From Phenylobacterium parvum (GTDB taxonomy: Bacteria > Pseudomonadota > Alphaproteobacteria > Caulobacterales > Caulobacteraceae): 64,000 bases of DNA. The stretch is from positions 806,001-870,000 of the forward strand of contig NZ_CP029479.1 of assembly GCF_003150835.1 (NCBI RefSeq), written 5' to 3'. Shown piece by piece: positions 39,280 through 49,003 of the stretch; positions within the stretch are counted from its first letter, which is position 1, and every line of letters begins with the position of its first letter. Below the pieces are notes generated by a model. It did no database searches, was not told where the DNA came from, and saw only the letters and a program-made list of their open reading frames with translations. The position numbers and the translations under genes were made by a program.

Positions 39280-39328
39280 GTTCCTCCCCCAGGGGGAGGT
39301 GGGCCGCGCAGCGGGCCGGAGGGGGGCA
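39280..39328. repeat. GC-rich palindromic intergenic repeat, locus 6 (right half only)
   Basis: Only one arm is present: TTCCTCCCCCAGGGGGAGG then TGGGCCGCGCAGCGGGCC and GGAGGGGGGCAA. It follows the stop of the DMT transporter by about 12 bases and has no matching left arm. Confidence 0.82.
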
Positions 39329-39430
39329 ACGGCATCCAAGCTGGCGCCGCCCTGATCCCCCGCAGCAGGGAGCGCCACCCTCGCCAAAATCCGGATGCGG
39401 CCGCCGCCGATTGGCCCTAGCTTCCCGGCC

Positions 39431-40159
39431 ATGGACTACATCGACGCCCCGTCGCCGAACTTCGACGCCCGGACCGCCCCGCCGGACATGATCGTGCTGC
39501 ACTACACCGGCATGAAGACCGGCGAGGCCGCCCTGGCCCAGCTGCGCGACCCGACCCCGGGCGGGCGGGTCAGCTCCCACTACCTGGTCGAGGAGGACGG
39601 TCGGGTGTTCCGCCTTGTGGATGAGGCCCGTCGCGCCTGGCACGCCGGCGTCTCCTCCTGGAAGGGCCAGACAGACATCAACAGCCGTTCCATCGGGATC
39701 GAGATCGTCAATCCCGGTCACGAGTTCGGCTATCGCGACTTCCCCGAGCCCCAGGTCGCCGCCGTCATCGCCCTGGTGGGCGACATCCGAAGCCGCTGGA
39801 CCATCGCCGACGGCGACATTGTCGGCCATTCCGACGTGGCCCCGGCCCGCAAGCCGGACCCGGGGGAGCGGTTCCCCTGGAAACGCCTGGCGGCGGCGGG
39901 GCATGGCCTGTGGGTCGAACCCCCGCCTGCGCCCGGCGCGCCCCTGGCCGAGGGGGAGGAGGGGGCCGCCGTCTTCGCCTTCCAGGCCGGCCTGACCCGG
40001 CTGGGCTACGACTGCGCGCCCACTGGACGCTTCGACGCCGCCACCCGGGAGGTCGTCACGGCCTTCCAGCGGCACTGGGTGCAGAGCCGCATCGACGGGG
40101 TCGCCGACGGCCTGACCCGCGCCCGGCTGATCGCACTCCTGCGGCTGGCCGGCGGATGA
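39431..40159 (+). CDS. N-acetylmuramoyl-L-alanine amidase (AmpD-type with PG-binding domain)
   Basis: A 242-residue amidase of the Amidase_2 family: MIVLHYTGMKTGEAALAQLR carries the first zinc ligand (His24), INSRSIGIEIVN is the conserved middle, and GHSDVAPARKPDPGERFPW carries the second His and the Asp/Lys pair. A C-terminal PG_binding_1 domain follows (AAVFAFQAGLTRLGYDCAPT and TREVVTAFQRHW, about 180-240). No signal peptide is found, so it is probably cytoplasmic and recycles anhydromuropeptides like AmpD. Its stop overlaps the next start (ATGA). Confidence 0.92.
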   Translation: MDYIDAPSPNFDARTAPPDMIVLHYTGMKTGEAALAQLRDPTPGGRVSSHYLVEEDGRVFRLVDEARRAWHAGVSSWKGQTDINSRSIGIEIVNPGHEFGYRDFPEPQVAAVIALVGDIRSRWTIADGDIVGHSDVAPARKPDPGERFPWKRLAAAGHGLWVEPPPAPGAPLAEGEEGAAVFAFQAGLTRLGYDCAPTGRFDAATREVVTAFQRHWVQSRIDGVADGLTRARLIALLRLAGG

Positions 40160-40689
40160 TCACCGATCCGCCCCGGGTGGACGGCTTCGAGCTGCGCGCC
40201 CTGTCCGAGGCGGACGCCGCGGGCCTGCGGGACCTCTTCTCCGACCCGGAGGTCTGCGCCTTCATGGACATCGAGCCCCTCCAGACCGAGTTCGAGGCCC
40301 TCGACATCATCGACTGGGCCGAGGCCCAGGCGGCGCAGGGCCTGGGCGTACGCTGGGGTATCCGACGGCCCGGGGATCCGCGCCTCATCGGTACCGTGGG
40401 CTTCAACCGGATCGAGCGCAGCCGGGGCCGGTGGGGCGAGATCGCCTATGACCTCGCCCGCGACCAGTGGGGGCGGGGCGTCATGTCGACGATCCTGCCG
40501 GCGGTGACCGCGCGGGGCTTCACCGACTTCGGCCTCTTGCGCCTGGAGGCCATGGTGACGGTCGGGAACGCGCGCTCCTGCGCCCTCCTTGAGCGCATGG
40601 GATTCCACCTCGAAGGGGTCCTGGCGCGCCGCGGCTGGTGGAAGGACCGCGCCTGGGACCAGATGGTCTTCGCCCGCCTTGCCGATTGA
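40156..40689 (+). CDS. GNAT family (RimJ/RimL-like) N-acetyltransferase
   Basis: A 177-residue acetyltransferase of the RimJ/RimL type: GTVGFNRIERSRGRWGEIAY, DLARDQWGRGVMSTILPAVT (acetyl-CoA-binding Q/R-x-x-G-x-G) and VGNARSCALLERMGFHLEGV are the standard blocks. It is translationally coupled to the amidase by a 4-base ATGA overlap. The acceptor, protein N-terminus or amino acid, is unknown. Confidence 0.91.
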   Translation: MITDPPRVDGFELRALSEADAAGLRDLFSDPEVCAFMDIEPLQTEFEALDIIDWAEAQAAQGLGVRWGIRRPGDPRLIGTVGFNRIERSRGRWGEIAYDLARDQWGRGVMSTILPAVTARGFTDFGLLRLEAMVTVGNARSCALLERMGFHLEGVLARRGWWKDRAWDQMVFARLAD

Positions 40690-40724
40690 CGCCCGGCGTC
40701 CACAGGGCCACTGGTAGCCGCGGA

Positions 40725-41108
<384 letters not shown>

Positions 41109-41210
41109 TTCCATCTCTTCCCCAGATCCACGGTTATCAACAGAAGGCCCGCACGCCGGGGCTGAACAACCTGTTGTTCCCTGTATGAGCTGTGGAGGGC
41201 GAGTGGAAAT

Positions 41211-41265
41211 TAACCATATTTGAATGAAAATCAGCTGGAATTACTGGATACTGAAATCCAGAGTC
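41211..41265. promoter_or_regulatory. AT-rich promoter-like region before mraZ with a partial CtrA site and a GANTC site
   Basis: In an otherwise GC-rich window, 41205-41290 is AT-rich. It holds TTAACCATATTTGAA (one mismatch from TTAA-N7-TTAA, a CtrA-like pattern) at about 41213, an inverted repeat CTGGAT-ACTGAA-ATCCAG at 41244-41261, and GAGTC at 41261-41265, a CcrM-type GANTC site. It is the likely promoter region for the dcw operon; factor assignments are inference. Confidence 0.45.
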
Positions 41266-41403
41266 ATTGTTTCCCATCTGATCCCATGATAGCCCATTGG
41301 AACCCTGAACAGGCGTCCTGGCGCACGGCTCACGCCGCGGCCGCCGCCGTTCGGGGATTGGCAGGGGCGCAGCCAGAGGGGCTGCAGGACGGGACGCTGC
41401 GGG

Positions 41404-41886
41404 ATGTTCATCTCGACGTTCGAAAAGCAGCTGGACGCCAAGCGGCGCATCGTCGTGCCGCAGGAGTTCCGCGCGGCCGTCGCCGGCCCCTTCGACGGGG
41501 TGGTCTGTTTTCCCTCCATCGAGGCCGACTGCATCGAGGGCGGCGGCCAGGTCCTGTTCGACCGTTACCTGGGGGTGATCGAGGAGCTGGACTTCGGCGA
41601 TCCCTTGCGCTCGGCCCTGGAAACCTCTGTCCTGGGCGGCATGGCGCGCCTGAGTTTCGACACCGCGGGCCGGATCACCCTCCCCGAGACCCTGTGCGAC
41701 GCCTTCGGCCTGACGGACTGGGTGGTGGTGGTCGGCCTGGGCGACCGGTTCCAGATCTGGGAGCGCGACGCCTTCCAGGCCCATCGCGCCGCCCAGAGGG
41801 AGCTGGCCCGGGACGGCCTCGCCCAGCTCCGCGCCGCGCAGAGGGCCCAGAGGTCCGGACTGTCCGGCGCAGGATCGGCGGGATGA
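41404..41886 (+). CDS. mraZ: Transcriptional regulator MraZ
   Basis: MraZ, 160 residues, opens the dcw operon and represses it in E. coli. Two AbrB-like swapped-hairpin repeats are visible: [20 protein letters not shown] at about 6-25 and [20 protein letters not shown] at about 87-106, both with the D-x-x-G/K-R-I-x-x-P motif. A C-terminal tail of about 25 residues is variable. The ATG follows a run of G-rich sequence (GCGGG) close to the start. The next gene, rsmH, overlaps by 4 bases (ATGA). Confidence 0.95.
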   Translation: MFISTFEKQLDAKRRIVVPQEFRAAVAGPFDGVVCFPSIEADCIEGGGQVLFDRYLGVIEELDFGDPLRSALETSVLGGMARLSFDTAGRITLPETLCDAFGLTDWVVVVGLGDRFQIWERDAFQAHRAAQRELARDGLAQLRAAQRAQRSGLSGAGSAG

Positions 41887-42812
41887 CCTCGCCGCACCTC
41901 TCCGTCCTGCTGGAAGAGGTGGTCGCCGCCATCGCCCCCGCGCCCGGTCGCCACGTCGTGGACGGCACCTTCGGGGCGGGCGGCTACACGCGAGCCTTCC
42001 TCGCCGCGGGCGCCCGCGTCACCGCCTTTGACCGCGACCCTTCCGCCGCCCGGTTCGCCGAAGGCCTGGGCGCAGGCTTCACCCTGGTCTGCGCGCCCTT
42101 CTCCACCCTGGCCGACGTCCTCGGCGAGGCCTCGGTCGATGGCGTGGCCCTGGATCTCGGGGTCTCGTCCATGCAGCTGGACGAGGCCGAGCGGGGCTTT
42201 TCCTTCCTGCGCGACGGCCCCCTCGACATGCGGATGGGCGACCATGGCCCGACAGCCGCCGACATCGTCAACACCGGTGAGGCCGCCGAGATCGCGCGCA
42301 TCCTGTGGCTCTATGGCGAAGAGCGGCAGTCCCGGCGGGTCGCCGCCGCCATCGTCCGCCGCCGCGAGGTCGAGCCCTTCACCCGCACCACCGACCTGGC
42401 CGAGGTGATCGAGCGGGCCCTCGGCGGCCGGCGCGGCGCCCGGGTCCATCCGGCCACCCGGTCCTTCCAGGCCCTGCGGATCGCCGTGAATGACGAACTG
42501 GCGGAGCTGGAGGCCGGCCTTCTGGCCGCCGAGCGCGCCCTGCGGCCGGGCGGACGCCTCGCCGTCGTGACCTTCCACTCCCTCGAGGACCGCATCGTGA
42601 AGGGCTTCCTGGCTGAGCGGTCGGGCCGCACGCCGGGCGGTTCGCGCCATGCGCCCGAGGCGCCGCGCGGCGCGGACCCCAGCTTCACTCTCCTGTCGGC
42701 CCGGTCGACCGCGCCGGCGGAGGCCGAGACCGCCGCCAATCCCCGCGCGCGCTCCGCCCGCCTCCGGGCCGCGGAGCGCACAGCATCCCCCGTCTGGAGG
42801 GCTGCGGCATGA
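41883..42812 (+). CDS. rsmH: 16S rRNA (cytosine1402-N4)-methyltransferase
   Basis: RsmH (MraW), 309 residues, methylates C1402 of 16S rRNA in the decoding centre. It starts [20 protein letters not shown], has the SAM-binding [16 protein letters not shown] and the conserved [20 protein letters not shown] and [14 protein letters not shown]. The C-terminal 60 residues are Arg/Ala rich. The ATG is within the last codons of mraZ (ATGA overlap), and the stop overlaps ftsL. Confidence 0.96.
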   Translation: MTSPHLSVLLEEVVAAIAPAPGRHVVDGTFGAGGYTRAFLAAGARVTAFDRDPSAARFAEGLGAGFTLVCAPFSTLADVLGEASVDGVALDLGVSSMQLDEAERGFSFLRDGPLDMRMGDHGPTAADIVNTGEAAEIARILWLYGEERQSRRVAAAIVRRREVEPFTRTTDLAEVIERALGGRRGARVHPATRSFQALRIAVNDELAELEAGLLAAERALRPGGRLAVVTFHSLEDRIVKGFLAERSGRTPGGSRHAPEAPRGADPSFTLLSARSTAPAEAETAANPRARSARLRAAERTASPVWRAAA

Positions 42813-43276
42813 ACCTTCTCGAGCGCCGCCTGCTGGGCTTCCGGGCCCTGGACATCGCCCTCGCCGTCTTCCTGGTGGCCCTTATCCTGGGAGTCTACCT
42901 GGCCAAGACCCTGGCGGGGGGAGAGCGCGGCCAGATCGCCGCGGCCGAGCGCCAGATCGTCCAGGAGCGGCAGCGCATCGTCCTCCTGGAGGCCGAGGTC
43001 GCCCATCTCGAACGCCCGGACCGCCTGACCGCCCTGTCGCGGGCCTATGCCGGCCTGGGCCCCGTGGCGGCCGGCCGGGAGATCACCCCGCAGGGTCTGG
43101 CGGACGCCCTCCAGTCGCCCCAGGCGCCTGGCGCCGTCGTCCCCGTGAGCGCGGCCCCGGTCCCCTCGGCCCTGGAGACCGAGACCTCCAGCGTGGCCGA
43201 GGACGATCCCGCCGCGCCCGCCGCGTCCACTCCCGCCACTCCCGCCGCCGCCAAGTCCCCGGAGCCGAAACCATGA
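42809..43276 (+). CDS. ftsL: Cell division protein FtsL-like
   Basis: A 155-residue bitopic membrane protein: a short cytoplasmic start, one membrane helix (about 15-35, [20 protein letters not shown]), a periplasmic coiled-coil ([20 protein letters not shown]) and a low-complexity Pro/Ala tail of some 50 residues. It is in the ftsL position between rsmH and ftsI and has ATGA overlaps at both ends. FtsL recruits FtsI/FtsW through FtsB and FtsQ. The sequence family is poorly conserved, so identification relies on topology and position. Confidence 0.88.
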   Translation: MNLLERRLLGFRALDIALAVFLVALILGVYLAKTLAGGERGQIAAAERQIVQERQRIVLLEAEVAHLERPDRLTALSRAYAGLGPVAAGREITPQGLADALQSPQAPGAVVPVSAAPVPSALETETSSVAEDDPAAPAASTPATPAAAKSPEPKP

Positions 43277-45030
43277 GCCTGATTCATACAGGTCTGCCCG
43301 CCCCCGGCTGGCGCTGGATCAAGGACCGGCTCTGGAGCCTGGAGCGCGCCTTCGAGAAGTCGCGGGCCTCCGGCCGCGCCGAGAATGACGCCCGCATCCG
43401 GATCTTCGTGGTGATGGTCCTCTTCCTGGCGGGCTTCGCCTGCCTGGCGGTGGGGGCGACCCGCCTGGCGCTTTTCTCCGGGATCGACGTGGCGGGCGTG
43501 CGTGGCGGCGGCGCGGGCCCGGGCCGGGCGCCCCTGGTGGACCGGCGCGGGGCCCTGCTGGCGGCGGACCTGCCCTATTACACCCTCTACCTCGACCCGC
43601 GTGACGTCTGGGACCGGGCGGAGACCCGTGCGGCCGTGCTATCGGCCCTTCCCGACCTTTCCGTCACCCGGCTTGACCGCGCCCTGAAGTCGTCGCGCCG
43701 GACCTTCCTGGCCGGTCCCCTCTCCCCCCGGGAGCGGGATCGCGTCCACGCCCTGGGCCTTCCGGGCCTGGTCTTCGAGCAGGAGCCCCGCCGTGTCTAT
43801 CCGCTGGGGAATTCCGCCGCCCACCTGATCGGCTTTTCCGACACCGGCGGCGAGGGCCTGGCCGGCGCGGAAGGCGCCCTCAACGACCGGATCCGCGCTG
43901 GGGCCCCGGACCAGCAGCCCACGCCCCTGTCAATCGACGTCCGGGTGCAGGCCGCCCTGGACGACGAGCTGAACGCCGCGGCGACCCGCCTTCAGGCCAA
44001 GGGCGCAGTTGGCCTGATCACCAACGTCCAGACCGGCGAAATCCTCGCCATGTCCTCCTGGCCCGCCTTTGATCCCAACCACGCCGGGGAGTCCTCGCCG
44101 GACCAGCTGCGCAACCGCGCCGTCGCCTCGGTTTTCGAGATGGGCTCGACCTTCAAGGTCTTCACCCTGGCCGTGGGCCTCGATACCGGACAGATCACCC
44201 CCGAAACCGTCTTCAGCACGACCAAGGGCATGAACATCGGCTCGCGGGTGATCCGCGACCTGCACGCCGTCGGTCACGACATGACGGCGCGGGACATCTT
44301 CCTGAAGTCCTCCAACATCGGCGCCAGCCAGATCGCCCTGAAGGTCGGCGGGCCCACCATGACCAACTATTTCGAGGCCTTCGGCCTGTTCAAGGCGGCG
44401 CCGATCGAGCTGTCGGAATCGGCCCGGCCCATCCTGCCGCGGGAGTGGAATCCGAACACCGTGGCCTCGGCCTCCTTCGGTCACGCCATCTCGGTGTCGC
44501 CCGTCGCCCTGGCGGCGGGGGTGGGCTCGGTGCTCAACGGCGGTCGCTACCTGCCCCTGACCCTCCAGCCCATGCGGGCTGGCGCCCGTCCCCAGGGCCG
44601 GCAGGTCTTGAAGGAAGAGACCTCCCGCCAGATGCTCGACCTGATGCGGCGCAACGTGCTGGAAGGCTCCGGCCGCCGGGCCAATGCGCCAGGCCTGCGG
44701 GTCGGCGGCAAGACCGGTTCCGCCGAAAAGGTCATCGGCGGGCGGTATGTCCGCGACAAAGTCCTGGCCTCCTTCGCCGGGGTCTTCCCGACCGACGGCG
44801 CCCTGTCCGATGACCGGTACATGGTGCTGATCATGATCGACGAGCCGGTCGCCGACGCCGAGTCGGGCGGCCGCACCGGCGGCCTCACCGCCGCGCCGAC
44901 CGCCGGCAAGGTCATTGACCGGGTCGCCCCCTTCCTGGGCGTGAACCGCCGCTTCGAGCAGGTCGCCGCCCTGCCGGCGCCCGTCGTTGCGCCCGTCCAG
45001 ACGGCTCCGGCCCCTGCGGGTGGACGCTGA
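43273..45030 (+). CDS. ftsI: Septal peptidoglycan transpeptidase (PBP3)
   Basis: FtsI, 585 residues, cross-links septal peptidoglycan. After a cytoplasmic stretch and one transmembrane helix (about 50-72), the pedestal domain leads to the transpeptidase: FEMGSTFKVFTL gives the nucleophile Ser in SxxK, LKSSNIG is the SxN motif, and VGGKTGSAEKV is the KTG motif. Start and stop overlap ftsL and the space to murE is 5 bases. This is the target of many beta-lactams. Confidence 0.96.
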   Translation: MSLIHTGLPAPGWRWIKDRLWSLERAFEKSRASGRAENDARIRIFVVMVLFLAGFACLAVGATRLALFSGIDVAGVRGGGAGPGRAPLVDRRGALLAADLPYYTLYLDPRDVWDRAETRAAVLSALPDLSVTRLDRALKSSRRTFLAGPLSPRERDRVHALGLPGLVFEQEPRRVYPLGNSAAHLIGFSDTGGEGLAGAEGALNDRIRAGAPDQQPTPLSIDVRVQAALDDELNAAATRLQAKGAVGLITNVQTGEILAMSSWPAFDPNHAGESSPDQLRNRAVASVFEMGSTFKVFTLAVGLDTGQITPETVFSTTKGMNIGSRVIRDLHAVGHDMTARDIFLKSSNIGASQIALKVGGPTMTNYFEAFGLFKAAPIELSESARPILPREWNPNTVASASFGHAISVSPVALAAGVGSVLNGGRYLPLTLQPMRAGARPQGRQVLKEETSRQMLDLMRRNVLEGSGRRANAPGLRVGGKTGSAEKVIGGRYVRDKVLASFAGVFPTDGALSDDRYMVLIMIDEPVADAESGGRTGGLTAAPTAGKVIDRVAPFLGVNRRFEQVAALPAPVVAPVQTAPAPAGGR

Positions 45031-45035
45031 CCGCC

Positions 45036-46484
45036 ATGCGACTGTCCCGCATCCTCCAGAGGGACCTACCGGTCGATCCGGAGATCACCGCCGTGACTTC
45101 CGACAGCCGCAAGGCCGGGCCGGGCGTGCTCTTCGCCGCCCTGCCGGGGGTGGCGCGGGACGGCGCCGACTTCGCGCCCCAGGCGGTGGCCGCCGGCGCC
45201 GCCGCCGTGCTCTGCGGCCGGGACCTGCCTGGCCTGGGGGTTCCCGTCGTCGTCTCCGGGGATCCGCGCCGGGCCTACGCCCTGGCCGCCGCCACCCTCC
45301 AGGGGCGTCAGCCCGAGGTGGTGACCGCGGTCACCGGGACGAACGGCAAGACCTCCGTCGCCGGCTTCCGCCGCCAGATCGCCTCCGCCTCGGGGCGGGT
45401 GTCGGCCAGCATGGGCACCCTGGGCGTCCGCATTTCCGAGGCTGGCCGGGAGGATGTCGTCGTGACGCCCCCCGGGCTCACCACGCCGGACGCGGGGGAC
45501 GTGGCCGTCCTGCTCGCCGAGCTGGCGGACCGCGGGGTGACCGACCTGGCCCTCGAAGCCTCGTCGCACGGCGTCGACCAGCGCCGCCTCGATGGCGTCC
45601 GTCTGTCGGCGGCCGCCTTCCTGAACCTGACCCAGGATCACCTCGACTATCACGGCGACATGGCCAGCTACCAGGCGGCCAAGCTTCGCCTGTTCGACAC
45701 CCTCCTTCCTCGGGGCGCGCCGGCGGTCCTGAACGCCGACTCCCCGGCCTTTCCGGCCTTCGCCGCCGCGGCGACCCTGGCCGGCGCCGACCTGATCACC
45801 TTTGGAGAGGCTGGCCGCGACCTGCGCCTGACAAAGCGCGAGCCCCGGCCGGGCGGACAGGTCCTGACCCTGGCCTGCGCGGGCCGGGAATGGCGGGTGG
45901 ACCTGCCCCTGGCCGGCGCCTTCCAGGCCATGAACGCCCTGGCGGCGGCGGGCCTCAGCCTGGCCGTCGGGGATGCGCCCGAGGCGGTCTTCGCTGCGCT
46001 CGAGGGGCTTTCCGGTGCGCCCGGGCGGCTCCAGAGGGTGGGCGCAGCCCCGGGCGGCGGCGAGGCCTATGTGGATTACGCCCACACCCCGGACGGGCTG
46101 GAGACGGTGCTGGCGGCCCTTCGGCCCCACGCCTCCGGCCGGCTGGTGGTGGTGTTCGGCGCTGGCGGCGACCGGGACCGCACCAAGCGCCCCCTGATGG
46201 GCGAGATCGCGGGCCGGCTGGCCGACCGGGCCATCGTCACCGACGACAATCCCCGCAGCGAGGACTCCGCCGCGATCCGCGCCGAGGTCCGGGCCGGTCA
46301 TCCGGGCCTTGAGGAGATCGGCGACCGTCGCGCGGCGATCCGCGCCGCCGTGGCCGACCTGCGCGAAGGCGATGTCCTGGTGGTGGCCGGCAAGGGCCAC
46401 GAGCAGGGCCAGACCATCGCTGGCGTGGTCCATCCCTTTGACGACGTCGCCGAGACCCTGGCGGCCCTGGAGGTGCGCGCATGA
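45036..46484 (+). CDS. murE: UDP-MurNAc-L-Ala-D-Glu:meso-diaminopimelate ligase
   Basis: MurE, 482 residues, adds the third stem-peptide residue. The ATP loop VTGTNGKTSVAGF is at about 104-116, the catalytic Lys/His in ASSHGVDQRRLDG lies near 180, and the DAP-specific DNPRSED motif in IVTDDNPRSEDSA near residue 405 predicts meso-diaminopimelate. The last residues overlap murF by ATGA. It is cytoplasmic. Confidence 0.96.
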   Translation: MRLSRILQRDLPVDPEITAVTSDSRKAGPGVLFAALPGVARDGADFAPQAVAAGAAAVLCGRDLPGLGVPVVVSGDPRRAYALAAATLQGRQPEVVTAVTGTNGKTSVAGFRRQIASASGRVSASMGTLGVRISEAGREDVVVTPPGLTTPDAGDVAVLLAELADRGVTDLALEASSHGVDQRRLDGVRLSAAAFLNLTQDHLDYHGDMASYQAAKLRLFDTLLPRGAPAVLNADSPAFPAFAAAATLAGADLITFGEAGRDLRLTKREPRPGGQVLTLACAGREWRVDLPLAGAFQAMNALAAAGLSLAVGDAPEAVFAALEGLSGAPGRLQRVGAAPGGGEAYVDYAHTPDGLETVLAALRPHASGRLVVVFGAGGDRDRTKRPLMGEIAGRLADRAIVTDDNPRSEDSAAIRAEVRAGHPGLEEIGDRRAAIRAAVADLREGDVLVVAGKGHEQGQTIAGVVHPFDDVAETLAALEVRA

Positions 46485-47881
46485 CCCGGCGGTTCCTGTG
46501 GACGGGGGCCGCCCTGGCGCGGGCGACCGGCGGCAAGCTCTCCCAGGCCTTCCAGGTGCGGGGGGTCTCCATCGATACCCGGAGCCTCGAGCCCGGCGAC
46601 CTTTTCGTGGCCCTCGGCGGCGCGCGCGACGGTCATGACTTCGTCGGCCAGGCCATGGCGGCGGGGGCGTCCGGGGTGCTGGCCTCGCGTCCCGTGGACG
46701 CCCCGCACGTCCGGGTGGCGGACACCTTCATCGCCCTGCAGTCCCTGGCCCTGGCCGCCCGGGAGCGGGCCGTGGACGCCCGCCGCGCGGCGGTTACGGG
46801 CTCGGTCGGCAAGACCAGCGTCACCCAGGCGGTGGCGGCGGGCCTGGCCCGCGCCGGTCGCGCCCACGCCTCGGTCAAGAGCTACAACAACCACATCGGC
46901 GTGCCCCTGACCCTGGCGCGGATGCCCGCCGAGACAGAGCGGGCGATCTTTGAGATCGGCATGAACCACGCCGACGAGATCACGCCCCTCTCGGGGATGG
47001 TGCGCCCCCACGCGGTGGCGATCACCACGGTGGGGCCCGTCCACGTGGAGAACTTTCCCGACGGCGAGACCGGCGTGGCCCGGGCCAAGGCCGAGATCTT
47101 CGACGGCGCCGCCCCGGGCGCCGTGGCCGTCCTGAACGCCGACAACCGCTGGTTCGGGTGCCTTTCCGCCCGCGCCCGCGCCCGCGGCCTGGCCGTGCGC
47201 AGCTTTGGCCGCGCCGAGGGCGCCGACGCCCGGCTGCTGGACTTTGCCGTGGACGCCGGGCGCGGCGTCGTGCGCGCGGAGATCGACGGCCGGCCCTTGG
47301 ACTTGAGCCTCTCCCAGACCGGCGCCCACTGGGGCCTGAACGCCATGTGCGTCCTGCTCCTGCTGGACGCCCTGGATGTGCGGCGCGAGGACGGGATCGG
47401 CGCGCTTTCCGCCTTTGAGGCCCTGCCGGGCCGGGGCGCCGAAAGCCTGGTCCGGCTGCCGGGCGGCGGCGGCTTCACCCTGGTCGACGAGAGCTACAAC
47501 GCCAATCCGATCTCCATGGCGGCCACCATCGGCTCGCTCGGCGCACGCCGGGCGGAGGGGCGGCGCATACTGGCCCTCACCGACATGCTGGAACTGGGCG
47601 AGGAGGCTCCGCGCTTCCATGCCGACCTGGCCCGTCCCATCGCGGACGCCGGGATCGACCTCGTCTACTGCGCCGGCCCCCTGATGAAATCCCTCTGGGA
47701 CGCCCTTCCTTCGACTCGGCGCGGCGGTTACGCCGGTCAAGCGCCGGAACTGGCGTCCATGATCGCCGGGGCCCTGAGGCCAGGCGACCTGGTGATGGTC
47801 AAGGGGTCCAACGGGTCGCGGGCGGGGCAGGTCGCCCAGGCGCTTCGCGCCCTGGATCCCCGGACCGAGGGGGCGGGCTGA
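46481..47881 (+). CDS. murF: UDP-MurNAc-tripeptide:D-Ala-D-Ala ligase
   Basis: MurF, 466 residues, adds D-alanyl-D-alanine. ATP loop [15 protein letters not shown] is at about 104-118, NIHIG-like residues appear as [20 protein letters not shown], and the domain 3 segment [20 protein letters not shown] is diagnostic. It overlaps murE and mraY (TGATG). No irregularity is seen. Confidence 0.96.
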   Translation: MTRRFLWTGAALARATGGKLSQAFQVRGVSIDTRSLEPGDLFVALGGARDGHDFVGQAMAAGASGVLASRPVDAPHVRVADTFIALQSLALAARERAVDARRAAVTGSVGKTSVTQAVAAGLARAGRAHASVKSYNNHIGVPLTLARMPAETERAIFEIGMNHADEITPLSGMVRPHAVAITTVGPVHVENFPDGETGVARAKAEIFDGAAPGAVAVLNADNRWFGCLSARARARGLAVRSFGRAEGADARLLDFAVDAGRGVVRAEIDGRPLDLSLSQTGAHWGLNAMCVLLLLDALDVRREDGIGALSAFEALPGRGAESLVRLPGGGGFTLVDESYNANPISMAATIGSLGARRAEGRRILALTDMLELGEEAPRFHADLARPIADAGIDLVYCAGPLMKSLWDALPSTRRGGYAGQAPELASMIAGALRPGDLVMVKGSNGSRAGQVAQALRALDPRTEGAG

Positions 47882-48993
47882 TGCTGTACTGGCTGTACGA
47901 ACAGGCAATCGCGGCGGGGGTTTCCCTGCCCCTGCTCAACCTCATGAAATACCTGACCTTCCGGACCGGGATGGCGCTGTTCACGGCCCAGCTCGTGGTG
48001 GTCCTGATGGGGTCGCGGTTCATCCGCTGGATGCAGGCCAAGCAGGGCCGCGGCCAGCCTATCCGCAGCGACGGCATAGAGCGCCACATCCTGGAGAAGT
48101 CAGGCACCCCCACCATGGGCGGGGTGATGATCCTGGCGGGCCTGTTCACCGGCGCCCTTTTGTGGTGCGACCTGTCCAACGCCTATGTCTGGGCCATCCT
48201 GCTGGTGACGGCGGGCTTTGGCGTGCTGGGCTTCATGGACGACTACGCCAAGGTCACCCGGCAGAGCACGGCCGGGGTGTCGGGGCGGCTGCGGCTGGTC
48301 GTCGAGACCCTGCTGGCCGGCGGCGCGGTCCTGATGATGGTGCTCTGGGGCCGCGAGGCGGCGCCGGGCTCCAGCCTCTACACCAGCGTCGCCCTGCCGG
48401 TGTTCAAGGACGTCCTGATCAACCTGGGATGGTTCTATCTCGCCTTCGGCGCCGTGGTGATCGTCGGGGCGGCGAACGCGGTGAATTTCACCGATGGCCT
48501 CGACGGCCTCGCCACCGTGCCGGTCATGATCGCCGCGGCGGCCTTTGGCCTCATCGCCTACCTGGTCGGCAACGCCGTCTTCGCGACCTACCTCCAGCTG
48601 CATGTCGTGCCCGGGGTCGGCGAGGCGGCGGTCTTCTGCGGGGCGGTGATCGGCGCCGGCCTGGGCTTCCTCTGGTACAACGCCCCGCCCGCCAAGATTT
48701 TCATGGGAGACACGGGGTCCCTGGCCCTCGGCGGCGCCCTGGGCGCCGTCGCCGTGGCGACCAAGCACGAGATCGTCCTGGCCCTGATCGGCGGCCTCTT
48801 CGTCGCCGAGACCCTGTCGGTGATGATCCAGGTCGCCTACTTCAAGCGCACCGGGAAGCGCATCTTCCTGATGGCGCCCATCCATCATCACTTCGAGAAG
48901 CTCGGCTGGTCAGAATCGACCATCGTCATCCGCTTCTGGATCATCTCCGTCATGCTGGCCATCCTGGGCCTGGCGACGCTGAAGCTGAGGTAG
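47881..48993 (+). CDS. mraY: Phospho-MurNAc-pentapeptide translocase
   Basis: MraY, 370 residues, transfers phospho-MurNAc-pentapeptide to undecaprenyl phosphate making lipid I. It has ten membrane segments; conserved loops are [25 protein letters not shown] (DDxxK, active-site aspartates), [20 protein letters not shown] and the C-terminal [13 protein letters not shown]. The ATG begins within the murF stop. Confidence 0.96.
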   Translation: MLYWLYEQAIAAGVSLPLLNLMKYLTFRTGMALFTAQLVVVLMGSRFIRWMQAKQGRGQPIRSDGIERHILEKSGTPTMGGVMILAGLFTGALLWCDLSNAYVWAILLVTAGFGVLGFMDDYAKVTRQSTAGVSGRLRLVVETLLAGGAVLMMVLWGREAAPGSSLYTSVALPVFKDVLINLGWFYLAFGAVVIVGAANAVNFTDGLDGLATVPVMIAAAAFGLIAYLVGNAVFATYLQLHVVPGVGEAAVFCGAVIGAGLGFLWYNAPPAKIFMGDTGSLALGGALGAVAVATKHEIVLALIGGLFVAETLSVMIQVAYFKRTGKRIFLMAPIHHHFEKLGWSESTIVIRFWIISVMLAILGLATLKLR

Positions 48994-49003
48994 GGGAGGG
49001 CGC

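Noticed and set aside
41353-41403. GGG(A/C) runs before mraZ as MraZ-binding boxes
   Set aside because: The runs are spaced 10 to 14 bases apart and lack the TGGG(A/N) consistency of known MraZ sites; in a GC-rich genome this is weak.
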